This document shows, piece by piece, positions 36,073-45,900 of a stretch of 64,000 nt of DNA (the first letter of the stretch is position 1; every line of letters begins with the position of its first letter). The notes beneath the pieces were generated by a model that saw only the letters and a program-made list of their open reading frames with translations, made no database searches and was not told the origin of the DNA. Source of the stretch: Sphingomonas sp. (lineage in GTDB: Bacteria > Pseudomonadota > Alphaproteobacteria > Sphingomonadales > Sphingomonadaceae); NCBI RefSeq assembly GCF_003248515.1, contig NZ_QFOB01000011.1:1-64000 (forward strand), given 5' to 3'. A program made the translations under genes and the position numbers.

Positions 36073-36187
36073 GCGGAAAGCCTAACATGGCGTGGGATAA
36101 GGAAAAGTAGATGGCGGCGGGCGTGGCGCTGGGGCAGGTGCGATCCAATATCGCGCCTCCGCGCCTCGAGAGATTTTCGAAAAGACC

Positions 36188-37096
36188 ATGTCCGCCAAGA
36201 CCCTGACCCATATCGAACGACTGGAAGCCGAGAGCATCCACATCCTGCGCGAGGTGGTGGCCGAGGCCGAAAAGCCCGTGATGCTCTATTCGGTGGGCAA
36301 GGATAGCGCGGTGATGCTGCATCTCGCGCGCAAGGCCTTCTATCCCAGCCCGCCGCCTTTCCCGCTGCTGCATGTCGATACGACATGGAAGTTCAAGGCG
36401 ATGTACGATCTCCGCGACCGGATGGCCAAGGAGAGCGGCATGGAACTGCTCGTCTACCAGAATCCGGAGGCCAAAGAGCGGGGGATCAACCCGTTCGATC
36501 ATGGCGCGCTGCATACGGACATGTGGAAGACGGAGGGGCTGAAGCAGGCGCTGGATCTCTATGGTTTCGATGCGGCCTTCGGCGGCGCCCGGCGCGACGA
36601 GGAGAAAAGCCGCGCCAAGGAGCGCATCTTCTCGTTCCGGTCGGCCAATCATCGCTGGGATCCCAAGAACCAGCGGCCCGAATTGTGGAACCTCTACAAT
36701 GCCCGCAAGGCCAAGGGCGAGAGCATCCGGGTCTTCCCGATCTCCAACTGGACCGAACTGGACATCTGGCAATATATCCAGCTGAACGACGTGCCGATCG
36801 TGCCGCTTTACTTCGCCGATAAGCGCCCGACGGTGGAGCGCGACGGCATGCTGCTGATGGTGGACGATGATCGCTTCCCGCTGAAGCCGGGCGAGGCGCC
36901 TGTGGAGCGATCGGTCCGCTTCCGTACGCTCGGCTGCTATCCGCTGACGGGTGCCGTGGAGAGCGAGGCGGCGACGCTTTCGGAGGTGATCCAGGAAATG
37001 CTGCTGACGACGACCTCCGAACGGCAGGGCCGCGCGATCGACAAGGATGCGGGCGGCGCCGGCATGGAGAAGAAGAAGCAGGAGGGCTACTTCTGA
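36188..37096 (+). CDS. cysD: Sulfate adenylyltransferase subunit 2
   Basis: Catalytic subunit of ATP sulfurylase, making adenosine 5'-phosphosulfate from sulfate and ATP. The 302-residue protein has the PP-loop MLYSVGKDSAVMLHLARKAF, FGGARRDEEKSRAKERIFSFR, and IQLNDVPIVPLYFADKRP. It forms a complex with the GTPase CysN, whose gene starts inside its stop codon (TGATG). No strong ribosome binding site is seen before its ATG. The gene leads the assimilatory sulfate-activation operon cysD-cysNC-cysQ. Confidence 0.97.
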   Translation: MSAKTLTHIERLEAESIHILREVVAEAEKPVMLYSVGKDSAVMLHLARKAFYPSPPPFPLLHVDTTWKFKAMYDLRDRMAKESGMELLVYQNPEAKERGINPFDHGALHTDMWKTEGLKQALDLYGFDAAFGGARRDEEKSRAKERIFSFRSANHRWDPKNQRPELWNLYNARKAKGESIRVFPISNWTELDIWQYIQLNDVPIVPLYFADKRPTVERDGMLLMVDDDRFPLKPGEAPVERSVRFRTLGCYPLTGAVESEAATLSEVIQEMLLTTTSERQGRAIDKDAGGAGMEKKKQEGYF

Positions 37097-39012
37097 TGAG
37101 CGAGCCCATCTACAAGACCGACGCGCTGATCGCCGAGGATATCGACGCCTATCTGGCGCAGCACCAGCACAAGACCCTGCTGCGCTTCATCACCTGCGGA
37201 TCGGTGGACGATGGCAAGTCCACCCTGATCGGCCGGCTGCTCTACGACAGCAAGATGATCTTCGAGGATCAGCTGGCGGCGCTGGAGGCGGACAGCAAGC
37301 GGGTGGGCACGCAGGGCGGCGAGATCGATTTCGCCCTGCTGGTGGACGGCCTCGCCGCCGAACGCGAGCAGGGGATCACGATCGACGTCGCCTATCGCTT
37401 TTTCGCGACCGAGAAACGCAAGTTCATCGTCGCCGACACGCCCGGCCACGAACAATATACGCGCAACATGGTGACGGGCGCGTCCACGGCCGACCTTGCC
37501 GTGATCCTCGTCGATGCGCGCAAGGGCGTGCTGACGCAGACGCGGCGGCACAGCTATCTCGCGCACCTGATCGGCATCCGGAACATCGTGCTCGCTGTGA
37601 ACAAGATGGATCTGGTCGATTACGACCAGACCGTGTTCGATCGCATCCGGCTCGCCTATCGCGCGTTCGCCAGCGAGATCGGCATCACCGATTTCACGGC
37701 CATCCCCATTTCGGGCTTCAGGGGCGACAATATCGCCTCCCTGTCGGAGAGCACGCCCTGGTATCACGGCAGGACGCTGATCGATCATCTGGAGACGGTT
37801 TCGGTCGACCAGACATCGGATCAGGCCAAGCCTTTCCGGATGCCGGTGCAGTGGGTGAATCGTCCAAACCTCGATTTCCGGGGCTTCTCCGGGCTGATCG
37901 CGAGCGGATCGGTGAAGCCCGGCGATGCCGTGCGTATCCTGCCTTCCGGCAAGACATCGAGCATATCGCGCATCGTCACGCTCGGCGGCGATCTGGAGGA
38001 GGCCATCGCGGGCCAATCCGTGACGCTCACGCTGGCGGATGAGGTGGATTGCTCGCGCGGGGATGTCATCGCCATAGCGGACAATCCTCCCCAGGCGGCC
38101 GACCAGTTCGAAAGCACGATCGTCTGGATGGCGGACGAAGCGATGCTTCCGGGGCGCTCCTATTGGCTGAAGCTGGGCACCCAGACCGTAAGCGCCACGA
38201 TCGCGGCGCCCAAATATCAGGTCAACGTCAACACGCTGGAGCATCTGGCGGCGAAGACGCTGGAACTGAACGCGATCGGCGTGGCCAATCTCTCCACCGA
38301 TCGCCCGCTGGTGTTCGAGCCTTATGCCGATGATCGGGGCAGCCCCAGCAAGACGCTGGGCGGGTTCATCCTGATCGACAAGATCACCAATGCCACGGTG
38401 GCGGCGGGGATGATCCATTTCTCCCTGCGGCGCGCGCAGAACGTGCACTGGCAAGCACAGGACGTGAGCCGCGAGGCGCATGCCGCGCTGAAGAACCAGA
38501 CGCCCGCTGTCCTGTGGTTCACGGGGCTTTCGGGCGCGGGCAAATCGACCATCGCGAATCTGGTGGAAAAGAAGCTGGCGCGGATGAACCGCCACACCTT
38601 CCTGCTGGACGGGGACAATGTGCGCCACGGCCTGAACAAGGATCTGGGCTTCACCGATGCCGATCGGGTGGAAAATATCCGCCGCGTGGGCGAGGTGGCC
38701 AAGCTGATGACCGATGCGGGCCTGATCGTCATCACCGCCTTCATCTCGCCCTTTCGGGCCGAACGCGACATGGTGCGCCAGATGATGAAGCCCGGCGAGT
38801 TCATCGAGGTGCATGTGGATACGCCGCTGGCCGAGGCCGAGGCGCGCGACGTGAAGGGCCTTTATGCGAAGGCCCGCAGCGGGCAGCTGAAGAACTTCAC
38901 CGGCATAGACAGCCCCTATGAAGCCCCTGACGCGCCCGAAATCCGCATCGATACGACCGCGCTTTCGCCCGAGGCGGCTGCGGACCTGATCGTGGCGCGT
39001 CTGATCCCGTGA
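37096..39012 (+). CDS. cysNC: Bifunctional sulfate adenylyltransferase subunit 1 / APS kinase
   Basis: A 638-residue fusion. Residues about 20-430 are the CysN GTPase that energises CysD: G1 CGSVDDGKSTLIGRL, G3 DTPGHEQYTRNM, G4 NKMD. The C-terminal part from about 460 is CysC, which phosphorylates APS to PAPS: Walker A WFTGLSGAGKSTIANLV, DGDNVRHGLNKDLGF, and a C-terminal substrate segment. The fusion is common in alphaproteobacteria. Its ATG shares a base with the cysD stop, and cysQ overlaps its own end by 4 bases. Confidence 0.97.
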   Translation: MSEPIYKTDALIAEDIDAYLAQHQHKTLLRFITCGSVDDGKSTLIGRLLYDSKMIFEDQLAALEADSKRVGTQGGEIDFALLVDGLAAEREQGITIDVAYRFFATEKRKFIVADTPGHEQYTRNMVTGASTADLAVILVDARKGVLTQTRRHSYLAHLIGIRNIVLAVNKMDLVDYDQTVFDRIRLAYRAFASEIGITDFTAIPISGFRGDNIASLSESTPWYHGRTLIDHLETVSVDQTSDQAKPFRMPVQWVNRPNLDFRGFSGLIASGSVKPGDAVRILPSGKTSSISRIVTLGGDLEEAIAGQSVTLTLADEVDCSRGDVIAIADNPPQAADQFESTIVWMADEAMLPGRSYWLKLGTQTVSATIAAPKYQVNVNTLEHLAAKTLELNAIGVANLSTDRPLVFEPYADDRGSPSKTLGGFILIDKITNATVAAGMIHFSLRRAQNVHWQAQDVSREAHAALKNQTPAVLWFTGLSGAGKSTIANLVEKKLARMNRHTFLLDGDNVRHGLNKDLGFTDADRVENIRRVGEVAKLMTDAGLIVITAFISPFRAERDMVRQMMKPGEFIEVHVDTPLAEAEARDVKGLYAKARSGQLKNFTGIDSPYEAPDAPEIRIDTTALSPEAAADLIVARLIP

Positions 39013-39758
39013 GCATCACCGATGCCGAACTTGCGGCGCGCATCGCCGGCACGGCGGGGGACGTGCTGCTCGCGCTCCAGCGCTCCGGCCTGTTCGAAGG
39101 CAAGACGCTGGGCACGGCCGGTGATCTCGTCGCCAATCGCTTCATCATGGAGGCGCTGCGCGTGCAGCGGCCGGACGATGCGGTGCTCTCCGAAGAGGAG
39201 TTGAACGATACGGCGCGCTGCTCGCGCAGCCGCGTCTGGATCGTCGATCCGCTGGATGGCACGCGCGAATATGGCGAGGGCCGGAGCGACTGGGCGGTGC
39301 ATGTCGCGCTCGCGGTGGAGGGCAAGGCGGCGCTGGGCGCGGTGGCGCTGCCCGCTCTGGGCGAGGTGATGCGATCCGACGCTCCGCCGGCGCCCGGCCC
39401 CGCGCCGGAAAGGCCGCGGATGCTCGTCAGCCGATCGCGGCCGGCGGCCGAGGCCGTGGCCGTGGCGGAGGCTCTGGGGGCCGAGCTGCTGCCGATGGGA
39501 TCGGCCGGGGCCAAGGCGATGGCGGTGGTGCGCGGCGACGCGGACATCTATCTTCACACCGGCGGCCAATATGAGTGGGACAATTGCGCGCCGATCGCGG
39601 TGGCGGCTGCGGCGGGGCTGCATGTCAGCCGTGTCGATGGCAGCGCGCTCTCCTATAATCGCGCCAATCCTTATCTGCCGGATCTTCTGATCTGCCGTCC
39701 GGAATTGGCGGAAAACATACTAAAACTGGCAGCGGAACATGAGAAGATATCCGGCTGA
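39009..39758 (+). CDS. cysQ: 3'(2'),5'-bisphosphate nucleotidase
   Basis: A 249-residue inositol-monophosphatase-fold enzyme that removes 3'-phosphate from PAP (and PAPS), balancing the sulfate-activation pathway. Metal-site motifs are SEEEL near residue 65 and VWIVDPLDGTREYGEG (DPLDGT), with the later QYEWDNCAPIAVAAAAGL. It starts with GTG at 39009, overlapping cysNC by 4 bases. A CCGCG-AATAG-CGCGG hairpin (39759-39773) directly follows the stop but lacks a T-run, so a terminator is not certain. Confidence 0.93.
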   Translation: MSITDAELAARIAGTAGDVLLALQRSGLFEGKTLGTAGDLVANRFIMEALRVQRPDDAVLSEEELNDTARCSRSRVWIVDPLDGTREYGEGRSDWAVHVALAVEGKAALGAVALPALGEVMRSDAPPAPGPAPERPRMLVSRSRPAAEAVAVAEALGAELLPMGSAGAKAMAVVRGDADIYLHTGGQYEWDNCAPIAVAAAAGLHVSRVDGSALSYNRANPYLPDLLICRPELAENILKLAAEHEKISG

Positions 39759-39871
39759 CCGCGAATAGCGCGGGATCTGTCGGAAGATTGCGCTTGCGTT
39801 GCTGTGCACAATATGGCCCACTCTTGTTGCATTACAGGATCATAAGAGTCCGCTGCAAAGGAGACAGGTGC

Positions 39872-39997
39872 ATGGAAGATAGTCGGAATCTGCATACGAC
39901 GACCAATCAGCGATCGATCATGATGCTGGTCATGTTGCTTCTTGCCATCTTCATTGGTGGTCCGGTTGCCGCGGCGACTATCTTTCTCCTTAGCTGA
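39872..39997 (+). CDS. Short single-helix membrane peptide
   Basis: A 41-residue open frame with a polar start (MEDSRNLHTTTNQRS) and one hydrophobic helix (IMMLVMLLLAIFIGGPVAAATIFLL). AAAGGAG lies nine bases before the ATG, which is the main reason to accept it. The gap before it is AT-richer than neighbouring genes, as expected of a promoter. Function unknown; a membrane-anchored regulator or small stress protein is possible. Confidence 0.6.
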   Translation: MEDSRNLHTTTNQRSIMMLVMLLLAIFIGGPVAAATIFLLS

Positions 39998-40149
39998 AGC
40001 GATCGGTCGGGGCGCCGTCGATCGATGAGATGATCGGCGCTTCCGACTGATCCATGCCCTTCGGCGAATGATATAAATTCGCGATAATCTCCGTCTTTCC
40101 GCAAATATTGCCTGCGCGTCAGTGCGGGGCGTGAACGCGGCGCCTTGTT

Positions 40150-40551
40150 CTAGGCCTCGACCTCGTCGGTTTCGGCGGCGGATGAAGGCATGAGCGCCGG
40201 AAGATTATCCTCGATCCAGTTCGCCAGCGTTTCCACGAGCCGTGCCGCTTCCTCGCCACGCGGGGTGAGGCTGTATTCCACATGCGGCGGCACGACCGGG
40301 TAGCTGCGGCGCAGCACCAGTCCATCTCCCTCCAGTTGCTGTAGCGCCTGCGCGAGCATCCGTTCGCTCACGCCGTTCACGCGGCGGCGAAGCTGGCTGA
40401 AGCGCAGCGTGCCCCGCCGCAGGGCGATCAGCGTCAGCAGCCCCCAACTGCTCGTCACATGCTTGAGGATCGCGCGCGACGGGCAGCCGGGCGCGAACAC
40501 GTCGCCGCGGGCCATCCGGTCCGCAAGATGCGAGGACGTCGGCTTCAGCAT
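40150..40551 (-). CDS. HxlR-family transcriptional regulator
   Basis: A 133-residue winged-helix repressor or activator. CPSRAILKHVTSSWGLLTLIALRRGTLRFSQLRRRVNGVSERMLAQALQQLEGDGLVLR is the HxlR DNA-binding domain; YSLTPRGEEAARLVETLANW follows. The N-terminal Cys (GCPSR) is conserved in thiol-sensing HxlR members such as HypR/QorR, so a redox or quinone signal is possible. It is divergent from an NAD(P)H-binding oxidoreductase with a palindromic operator between. ATG at 40551 is preferred to GTG at 40557 by spacing from GAAGG. Confidence 0.9.
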   Translation of the reverse strand: MLKPTSSHLADRMARGDVFAPGCPSRAILKHVTSSWGLLTLIALRRGTLRFSQLRRRVNGVSERMLAQALQQLEGDGLVLRRSYPVVPPHVEYSLTPRGEEAARLVETLANWIEDNLPALMPSSAAETDEVEA

Positions 40552-40573
40552 CCACACTTACCTTCATGTGCGT

Positions 40574-40590
40574 ACTTACGATCGGTAAGT
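40574..40590. promoter_or_regulatory. Candidate HxlR operator ACTTAC-N5-GTAAGT
   Basis: A perfect 6-base inverted repeat with a 5-base spacer in the 82-base gap between the HxlR gene and the oxidoreductase. An additional ACTTAC half site lies at 40556-40561, 18 bases away. HxlR proteins such as QorR and YodB bind repeats of this type in divergent promoters, so autoregulation and control of the neighbour are likely. Confidence 0.7.
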
Positions 40591-40633
40591 TATGGAACTA
40601 TCTGGTTCTCCGCAACCGTATCGGAGAACGTTG

Positions 40634-41485
40634 ATGTACGCAGTGACCGGAGCATCGGGCCAACTCGGCCGGCTGGTGATCGAAGCCCTGCTCGGCCGGA
40701 TCGAGCCCGGCAAGATCGTGGCGCTGGTGCGCGATCCGGCGCGCGTGGCGGATCTCTCCGCGCGCGGCGTGATCGTGCGGGCGTTCGATTATGATGAGGC
40801 GGGCACGCTGGCGCCGGCGCTTGCCGGTGTGGAGCGGCTGCTGCTCATCTCGTCCAGCGAAGTGGGCAAGCGCGTGGCGCAGCATGCGGCCGTGATCGAG
40901 GCGGCGAAGACGGCGGGCGTGAGCGCGATCGCCTATACGAGCATCCTTCGCGCCGACAGCAGCCCGCTGGGTCTCGCTGTCGAACATCGCGCGACCGAGG
41001 CCGCGATCCGGGCGAGCGGCATGCCTTATGCGCTGCTGCGCAACGGCTGGTATATCGAGAATTATACGATGAGCGCGGCCGCCTCGATCGAGCATGGTGC
41101 CGTGATCGGCAGCACCGGAGAGGGGCGGATCTCGGCGGCGGCACGGCGCGATTATGCCGAGGCGGCCGCCCGCGTGCTGACTGATGCTGCGATGACCAGC
41201 CAGGTCTATGAACTGGCCGGAGACGAGAGCTTCACGCTGGCGGACTATGCGGCGGCGCTCGCCACGGCGAGCGGCAGGCCGGTTACCTATGTGAATATGA
41301 GCGAGGCCGCCTATCGGGAGGCGCTGGAAGGGATCGGGCTGCCGGGGCCGCTCGCCGCGATTCTGGCGGAGAGCAGCGCCACGGCGGCGGGTGGCGCGCT
41401 GTTCGACGACGGGCACGAACTGAGCGCGCTGATCGGGCGGGCCACGACGCCGCTGGCGACGGTGGTTCGCGAGACGCTGCGCTGA
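40634..41485 (+). CDS. NmrA-like NAD(P)H-binding oxidoreductase (QorB type)
   Basis: A 283-residue atypical short-chain dehydrogenase. MYAVTGASGQLGRLVIEALL is the dinucleotide-binding loop (TGASGQLG), IAYTSILRADSSPLGLAVEHRATEAAIRAS and YALLRNGWYIENY are features of the QorB/NmrA group of NADPH quinone reductases. Regulated genes next to HxlR repressors are often of this type. GGAGA before ATG 40634 supports the start over the earlier in-frame codon. Quinone or azo-compound detoxification is a fair inference. Confidence 0.88.
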   Translation: MYAVTGASGQLGRLVIEALLGRIEPGKIVALVRDPARVADLSARGVIVRAFDYDEAGTLAPALAGVERLLLISSSEVGKRVAQHAAVIEAAKTAGVSAIAYTSILRADSSPLGLAVEHRATEAAIRASGMPYALLRNGWYIENYTMSAAASIEHGAVIGSTGEGRISAAARRDYAEAAARVLTDAAMTSQVYELAGDESFTLADYAAALATASGRPVTYVNMSEAAYREALEGIGLPGPLAAILAESSATAAGGALFDDGHELSALIGRATTPLATVVRETLR

Positions 41486-41499
41486 GGCATGGAGCATGT

Positions 41500-41519
41500 G
41501 CTCCCGCGCGGGCGGGAGC
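41500..41519. repeat. Perfect inverted repeat GCTCCCGC-N4-GCGGGAGC, second copy
   Basis: The same 8-base arms as at 7910-7929, here with loop GCGG, in the gap between the convergent oxidoreductase and dctA genes. It could act as a shared transcription stop, although no T-run adjoins it. Two copies within 34 kb suggest a dispersed palindromic element. Confidence 0.6.
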
Positions 41520-41528
41520 GCATGCCGC

Positions 41529-42848
41529 CTAGTGGATGGTGGCGACTTCGCTTTCCGCTGTCTTGCCGCGCAGCGCCGCATCCAGCGCATCCTTGTCGAG
41601 CGCGCCTTCCCAGCGGGAGACGACCACGGTGGCGACGGCATTGCCGATGAAGTTGGTCAGGCTGCGGCACTCGCTCATGAAGCGATCGACGCCGAGGATC
41701 AAAGCCATGCCGGCCACCGGCACGGACGGCACGATCGAGAGCGTCGCCGCCAGCGTGATGAAGCCCGCCCCGGTAACGCCCGCCGCGCCCTTCGACGAGA
41801 GCATCGCCACGCCGAGCAGCAGCATTTCCTGCCCGAAGGTGAGATCGACATTGCAGGCTTGCGCGATGAAGAGCGCGGCGAGCGTCATGTAGATGTTCGT
41901 GCCGTCGAGATTGAAGGAATAGCCGGTCGGCACCACGAGGCCGACGATCGATTTGGGGCAGCCGGCCTGCTCCATCTTCTGGATGAGCGCGGGCAGCGCG
42001 CTTTCGGAGGAGGAGGTACCCAGCACAAGCAGAAGCTCCGCCTTGAGATAGGCGATCAGCCGCAGGATCGAAAAACCGCAGGCACGCGCGACGAGGCCCA
42101 GAACCACCAGCACGAACAGCAGCGAGGTGAGATAGAAGGTGCCGACCAGAGCGGCGAGATTGGCGAGCGTGCCCACGCCATATTTGCCGATCGTGAAGGC
42201 CATCGCGCCGAATGCGCCGACCGGGGCCGCCTTCATCAGGATGGCGACGACCTTGAACACCGCGATGGAAAGATCCTCCAGCGCGGCCGTCAACCGTTCG
42301 CCGCGTTCGCCGATCAGGGCGAGGCCGATGCCGAAGATCACCGAGACGAACAGCGTCTGGAGGATATTTCCCTCGGTGAGCGCCGACAGGAAAGTTTCGG
42401 GGATCACGCCGAGCAGGAAGCCGGTGAGCGTCGTCTCGTGCGCCTTGGCGGCGAATTCGCTGACCTTGGAGGCATCCAGCGTCGCGGGATCGATGTTGAG
42501 CCCCGATCCCGGCCGGATGACGTTCGCCACGAGCAGGCCGACGAACAGGGCAAGCGTGGAAAAGGTGAGGAAATAGGCGAAGGCCTTGCCCGTGACGCGG
42601 CCGACCGAGGCAAGATCGCGCATGCCGGCGATCCCGGTCACGATCGTGAGGAAGATCACCGGAGCGATGATCATCTTCACCAGCTTGATGAAGCCATCGC
42701 CCAGCGGCTTCATCTGTTCCGCTGTGACCGGCGCGAAATGGCCGAGCAGCACGCCCGCGACGATGGCCACCAGAACCTGGAAATAAAGATGCTTGTACCA
42801 GGGGTGGGGCGCGGGGGGCGGCGTGCTTTCGTCGGCGACTTTCAGCAT
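41529..42848 (-). CDS. dctA: C4-dicarboxylate/cation symporter, DctA type
   Basis: A 439-residue inner-membrane transporter importing succinate, fumarate or malate with protons or sodium. LYFQVLVAIVAGVLLGHFAP, QMKPLGDGFIKLVKMIIAPVIFLTIVTGIAGM, and the hairpin and substrate motifs LGTSSSESALPALI and PTGYSFNLDGTNIYMT mark the DctA branch of the DAACS family. ATG 42848 is taken because the family start lies right after it; the open frame upstream is not related. No dctBD-type regulator is adjacent. Confidence 0.93.
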   Translation of the reverse strand: MLKVADESTPPPAPHPWYKHLYFQVLVAIVAGVLLGHFAPVTAEQMKPLGDGFIKLVKMIIAPVIFLTIVTGIAGMRDLASVGRVTGKAFAYFLTFSTLALFVGLLVANVIRPGSGLNIDPATLDASKVSEFAAKAHETTLTGFLLGVIPETFLSALTEGNILQTLFVSVIFGIGLALIGERGERLTAALEDLSIAVFKVVAILMKAAPVGAFGAMAFTIGKYGVGTLANLAALVGTFYLTSLLFVLVVLGLVARACGFSILRLIAYLKAELLLVLGTSSSESALPALIQKMEQAGCPKSIVGLVVPTGYSFNLDGTNIYMTLAALFIAQACNVDLTFGQEMLLLGVAMLSSKGAAGVTGAGFITLAATLSIVPSVPVAGMALILGVDRFMSECRSLTNFIGNAVATVVVSRWEGALDKDALDAALRGKTAESEVATIH

Positions 42849-42985
42849 CAAGGTCTCGGCTGTTGGGGCGGATAGCCGGGATGTAGGCCGCCGTCGCGCC
42901 GATGCGCAACTCGCGCCGTTTTCTCCCGGCGCGGCGCGCGATCGCGACGATTTTCGCTCGTCGGCGCGAGTGGCTCCCGCTCGCC

Positions 42986-45900
42986 TTACTCCTTGGGTTT
43001 CAGCTTCTGTAGCGAAAGCGGCAGCAGCAGCAGCATGAACAGCGTGGCGGAGACGATGCCGCCCACGATCACGCAGGCGAAGGGCCGCTGCGTTTCGGAG
43101 CCGATGCCGGTGGAGAGCGCCGCCGGCAGCAGGCCCAGGCCCGCCATCAGCGCCGTCATCAGGATCGGGCGCAGGCGATCCACCGCGCCCTCGATCACGG
43201 CCACGTCGAACGTGTCCCCGTTCGCATAGCGATGGGAGATATGCTCCAGCATCACGACGCCGTTCTGCACCGAAATGCCGGCGACGGCGATGAAGCCGAC
43301 GGCGGCGGAAACGGACATGTGCAGCCCGGCCAGCCCCAGCGCGGCGACGCCGCCGACGATCGTGAACGGCACCATCGCGAGGATCAGTGCCGCCGAGCGG
43401 ACCGAGCGGAACGCGCCGAACAGCAGGATGAAGATGCCGAACAGGGCGATCGGCACGATCACCGCCAGCCGCTTCATCGCGCGCTGCTGGTTCTCGAACT
43501 GGCCACCCCACACCATCGTGTAGCCGGCGGGCAGCTTCACCTGATCGGCGACGGCCTTTTGCGCGTCGACCACGAAGCCGCCCTGATCGCGCCCGTCGAC
43601 ATTGGCCTTCACGGCGGCGTTGCGCCCGCCATTTTCGCGGCTGATGCGCGATGCGCCCACGCGGACGTCGACATGCGCGACCTCGCCGAGCGAAATCGTG
43701 CCGCCGGCGGGGAGGGGGATCTGGAGTGCCGCCAGATCGTCCACGGCCATGCGCTGATCGGGCGCGAAGCGAAGCACGATGTCGAAGTTGCGATCGCCCT
43801 CATAGGCCGTGCCCACGGTGGAGCCGCCAAATGCGGTGGCGATGGCGTTGTTCGCATCCGCCGAATTGAGGCCGTATCGCGCCATCGCATCGCGATCGAG
43901 CACGGCGCGCACCTCGGTCTGGCCGCCGGACTTGACGGCATCCACATCGGCCGCGCCGGGCACGGCGCTGATCACCTTCGCCGTCTTGTCCGCGAGTTCC
44001 TCGAGGATCGACAGATCCGGGCCGAAAATCTTGACCGAAATCTCGCCCTTCACGCCGGAGAGGCTTTCCTCGACGCTATCCTCGATCGCCTGGCTGAAGT
44101 TGGTCGGCACGCCGGGGATCTTGTCGATCCGCTTGCGCATATCGTCTTCCAGCGCCGCCTTGGTGGGGAATTGCGATCGCCATTCCGAGCGCGGATTGAG
44201 ATCGATCAGCATCTGCAGGCTGGATGGGCCTTTGGGGTCGGTGCCGTCATCGGGCCGGCCGGTTTCCGAACTCACCTGATGCACTTCGGGATAGGAAAGC
44301 ATGATCGCGCGGATCCGCGCTTCCACGCGGCGGGTCGTGTCCATCGCGGCGGAGGGCGTCAGCTGGATCGTCAGCCAGATATTGCCCTCGTCCAGCTTGG
44401 GCAAAAATTCCGAGCCGAGCCTGGGAACATAGGCCGCCGACACGATCAGCGCGGCGATGGAGATGCCGAATACCAGCTTTCCGCGTGCACCGGCCTTCAC
44501 CATGATGTCGCGATAGCGATCGCGCAGCCTGTCCATCCAGGCGATGTGCCGTTCGGACATGTCGTACCGATCGGTGAGGAAGCTCAGCACCGCGGGCAGG
44601 AAGGTGAGCGTCAGCACCAGCGCGGCCGCCAGCGCGAAGGAGAGGGTGAGCGCCACCGGCGAGAACATCTTCCCTTCCACCCGCTGGAAGGTGAAGATCG
44701 GCACGAAGGCCATGATGATGATGGCCTTGGAAAACAGGATCGGCCGGGCGAGGTTGGCAACGGTGTTGCGCAGCACCTGCCGTCGCCGCATCTGATCCGG
44801 CTGGGCGCCATCATGCTTGGCGGCCTCCAGCGAAAGCGCGACCATCAGCGCCTCGACCAGCACCACCGCGCTGTCGATGATGATGCCGAAATCGACGGCA
44901 CCCATCGAAATCAGGTTGGCGGGAACGCTTACGCCGCTGAGGCCCGCGAAGGCGGCGAGCAGGGCGAGCGGGATGATCGCCGCCACGGCGAGCGCGGCGC
45001 GCCAGTTGCGCAGGAAGATGAGCAGCAGGACGGTGACGAGCGTGGCACCGACCACGAGATTTTCGGCGACGGTCTCCACCGTGCGATCCAGCAGCTTGGT
45101 GCGCTGGTAGGTCGGGCGGATCTGGATGGGCTCGCGCCCCGTGCGCTTGGCATCCAGCCGGAATTGCGCGTTGAGCTTGTCGACCGTATCGCGCACGCCC
45201 TTCACCACCACGGCGGCATTCTGCCGCTTGATCATGGTGACGATGCCCTCGCTCACGTCATTCTCGCGATCGATCGCGACCATGCCGCCACGTTCCGGCG
45301 TACCGATCACGACATCGCCCAGATCGCGGACGCGCACGGTATTGCCGTCCTTCGATTTCACGACCGCGTTGCCGACATCGTCTATGCCCTTGAACAGGCC
45401 GATGCCGCGTACCACCACCGCCTCGTCCCCGCGCGGGATCGTGCCGCCGCCGACGTTGGAATTGGCATTGCCCACCGCCGTCTGGATATCGGCCAGCGTG
45501 ACACCGTAGCGCTTGAGAAGATCGGGGCGGACGAGAATCTGATATTGCTTGATGCTGCCGCCGAAGCTGGTGACGTCTGCCACGCCGGGCACCATGCGCA
45601 GCGCCGGGCGCACCACGAAATCCTGGATGGCGCGCGCTTCGTAGAGCGGCATATCCTTCGGTTTTTCGAGCACATAGCGATAGACTTCGCCCACGGCCGT
45701 GCTGAGCGGCGCGAGGCTGGGCACCGTGCCGGGGGGCAGATCGGCATCGCGCAGCTTTTCCAAGACCTGCGAGCGGGCGAAATAATCGTCCGTCCCGTCG
45801 GCGAAGATCATCGTGACGACCGAAAGGCCGGTGATCGAGACGGAGCGGATGTCCGTCACGCCCGGCGTGCCGGCCACGGCGCGCTCGATCGGGAGCGAGA

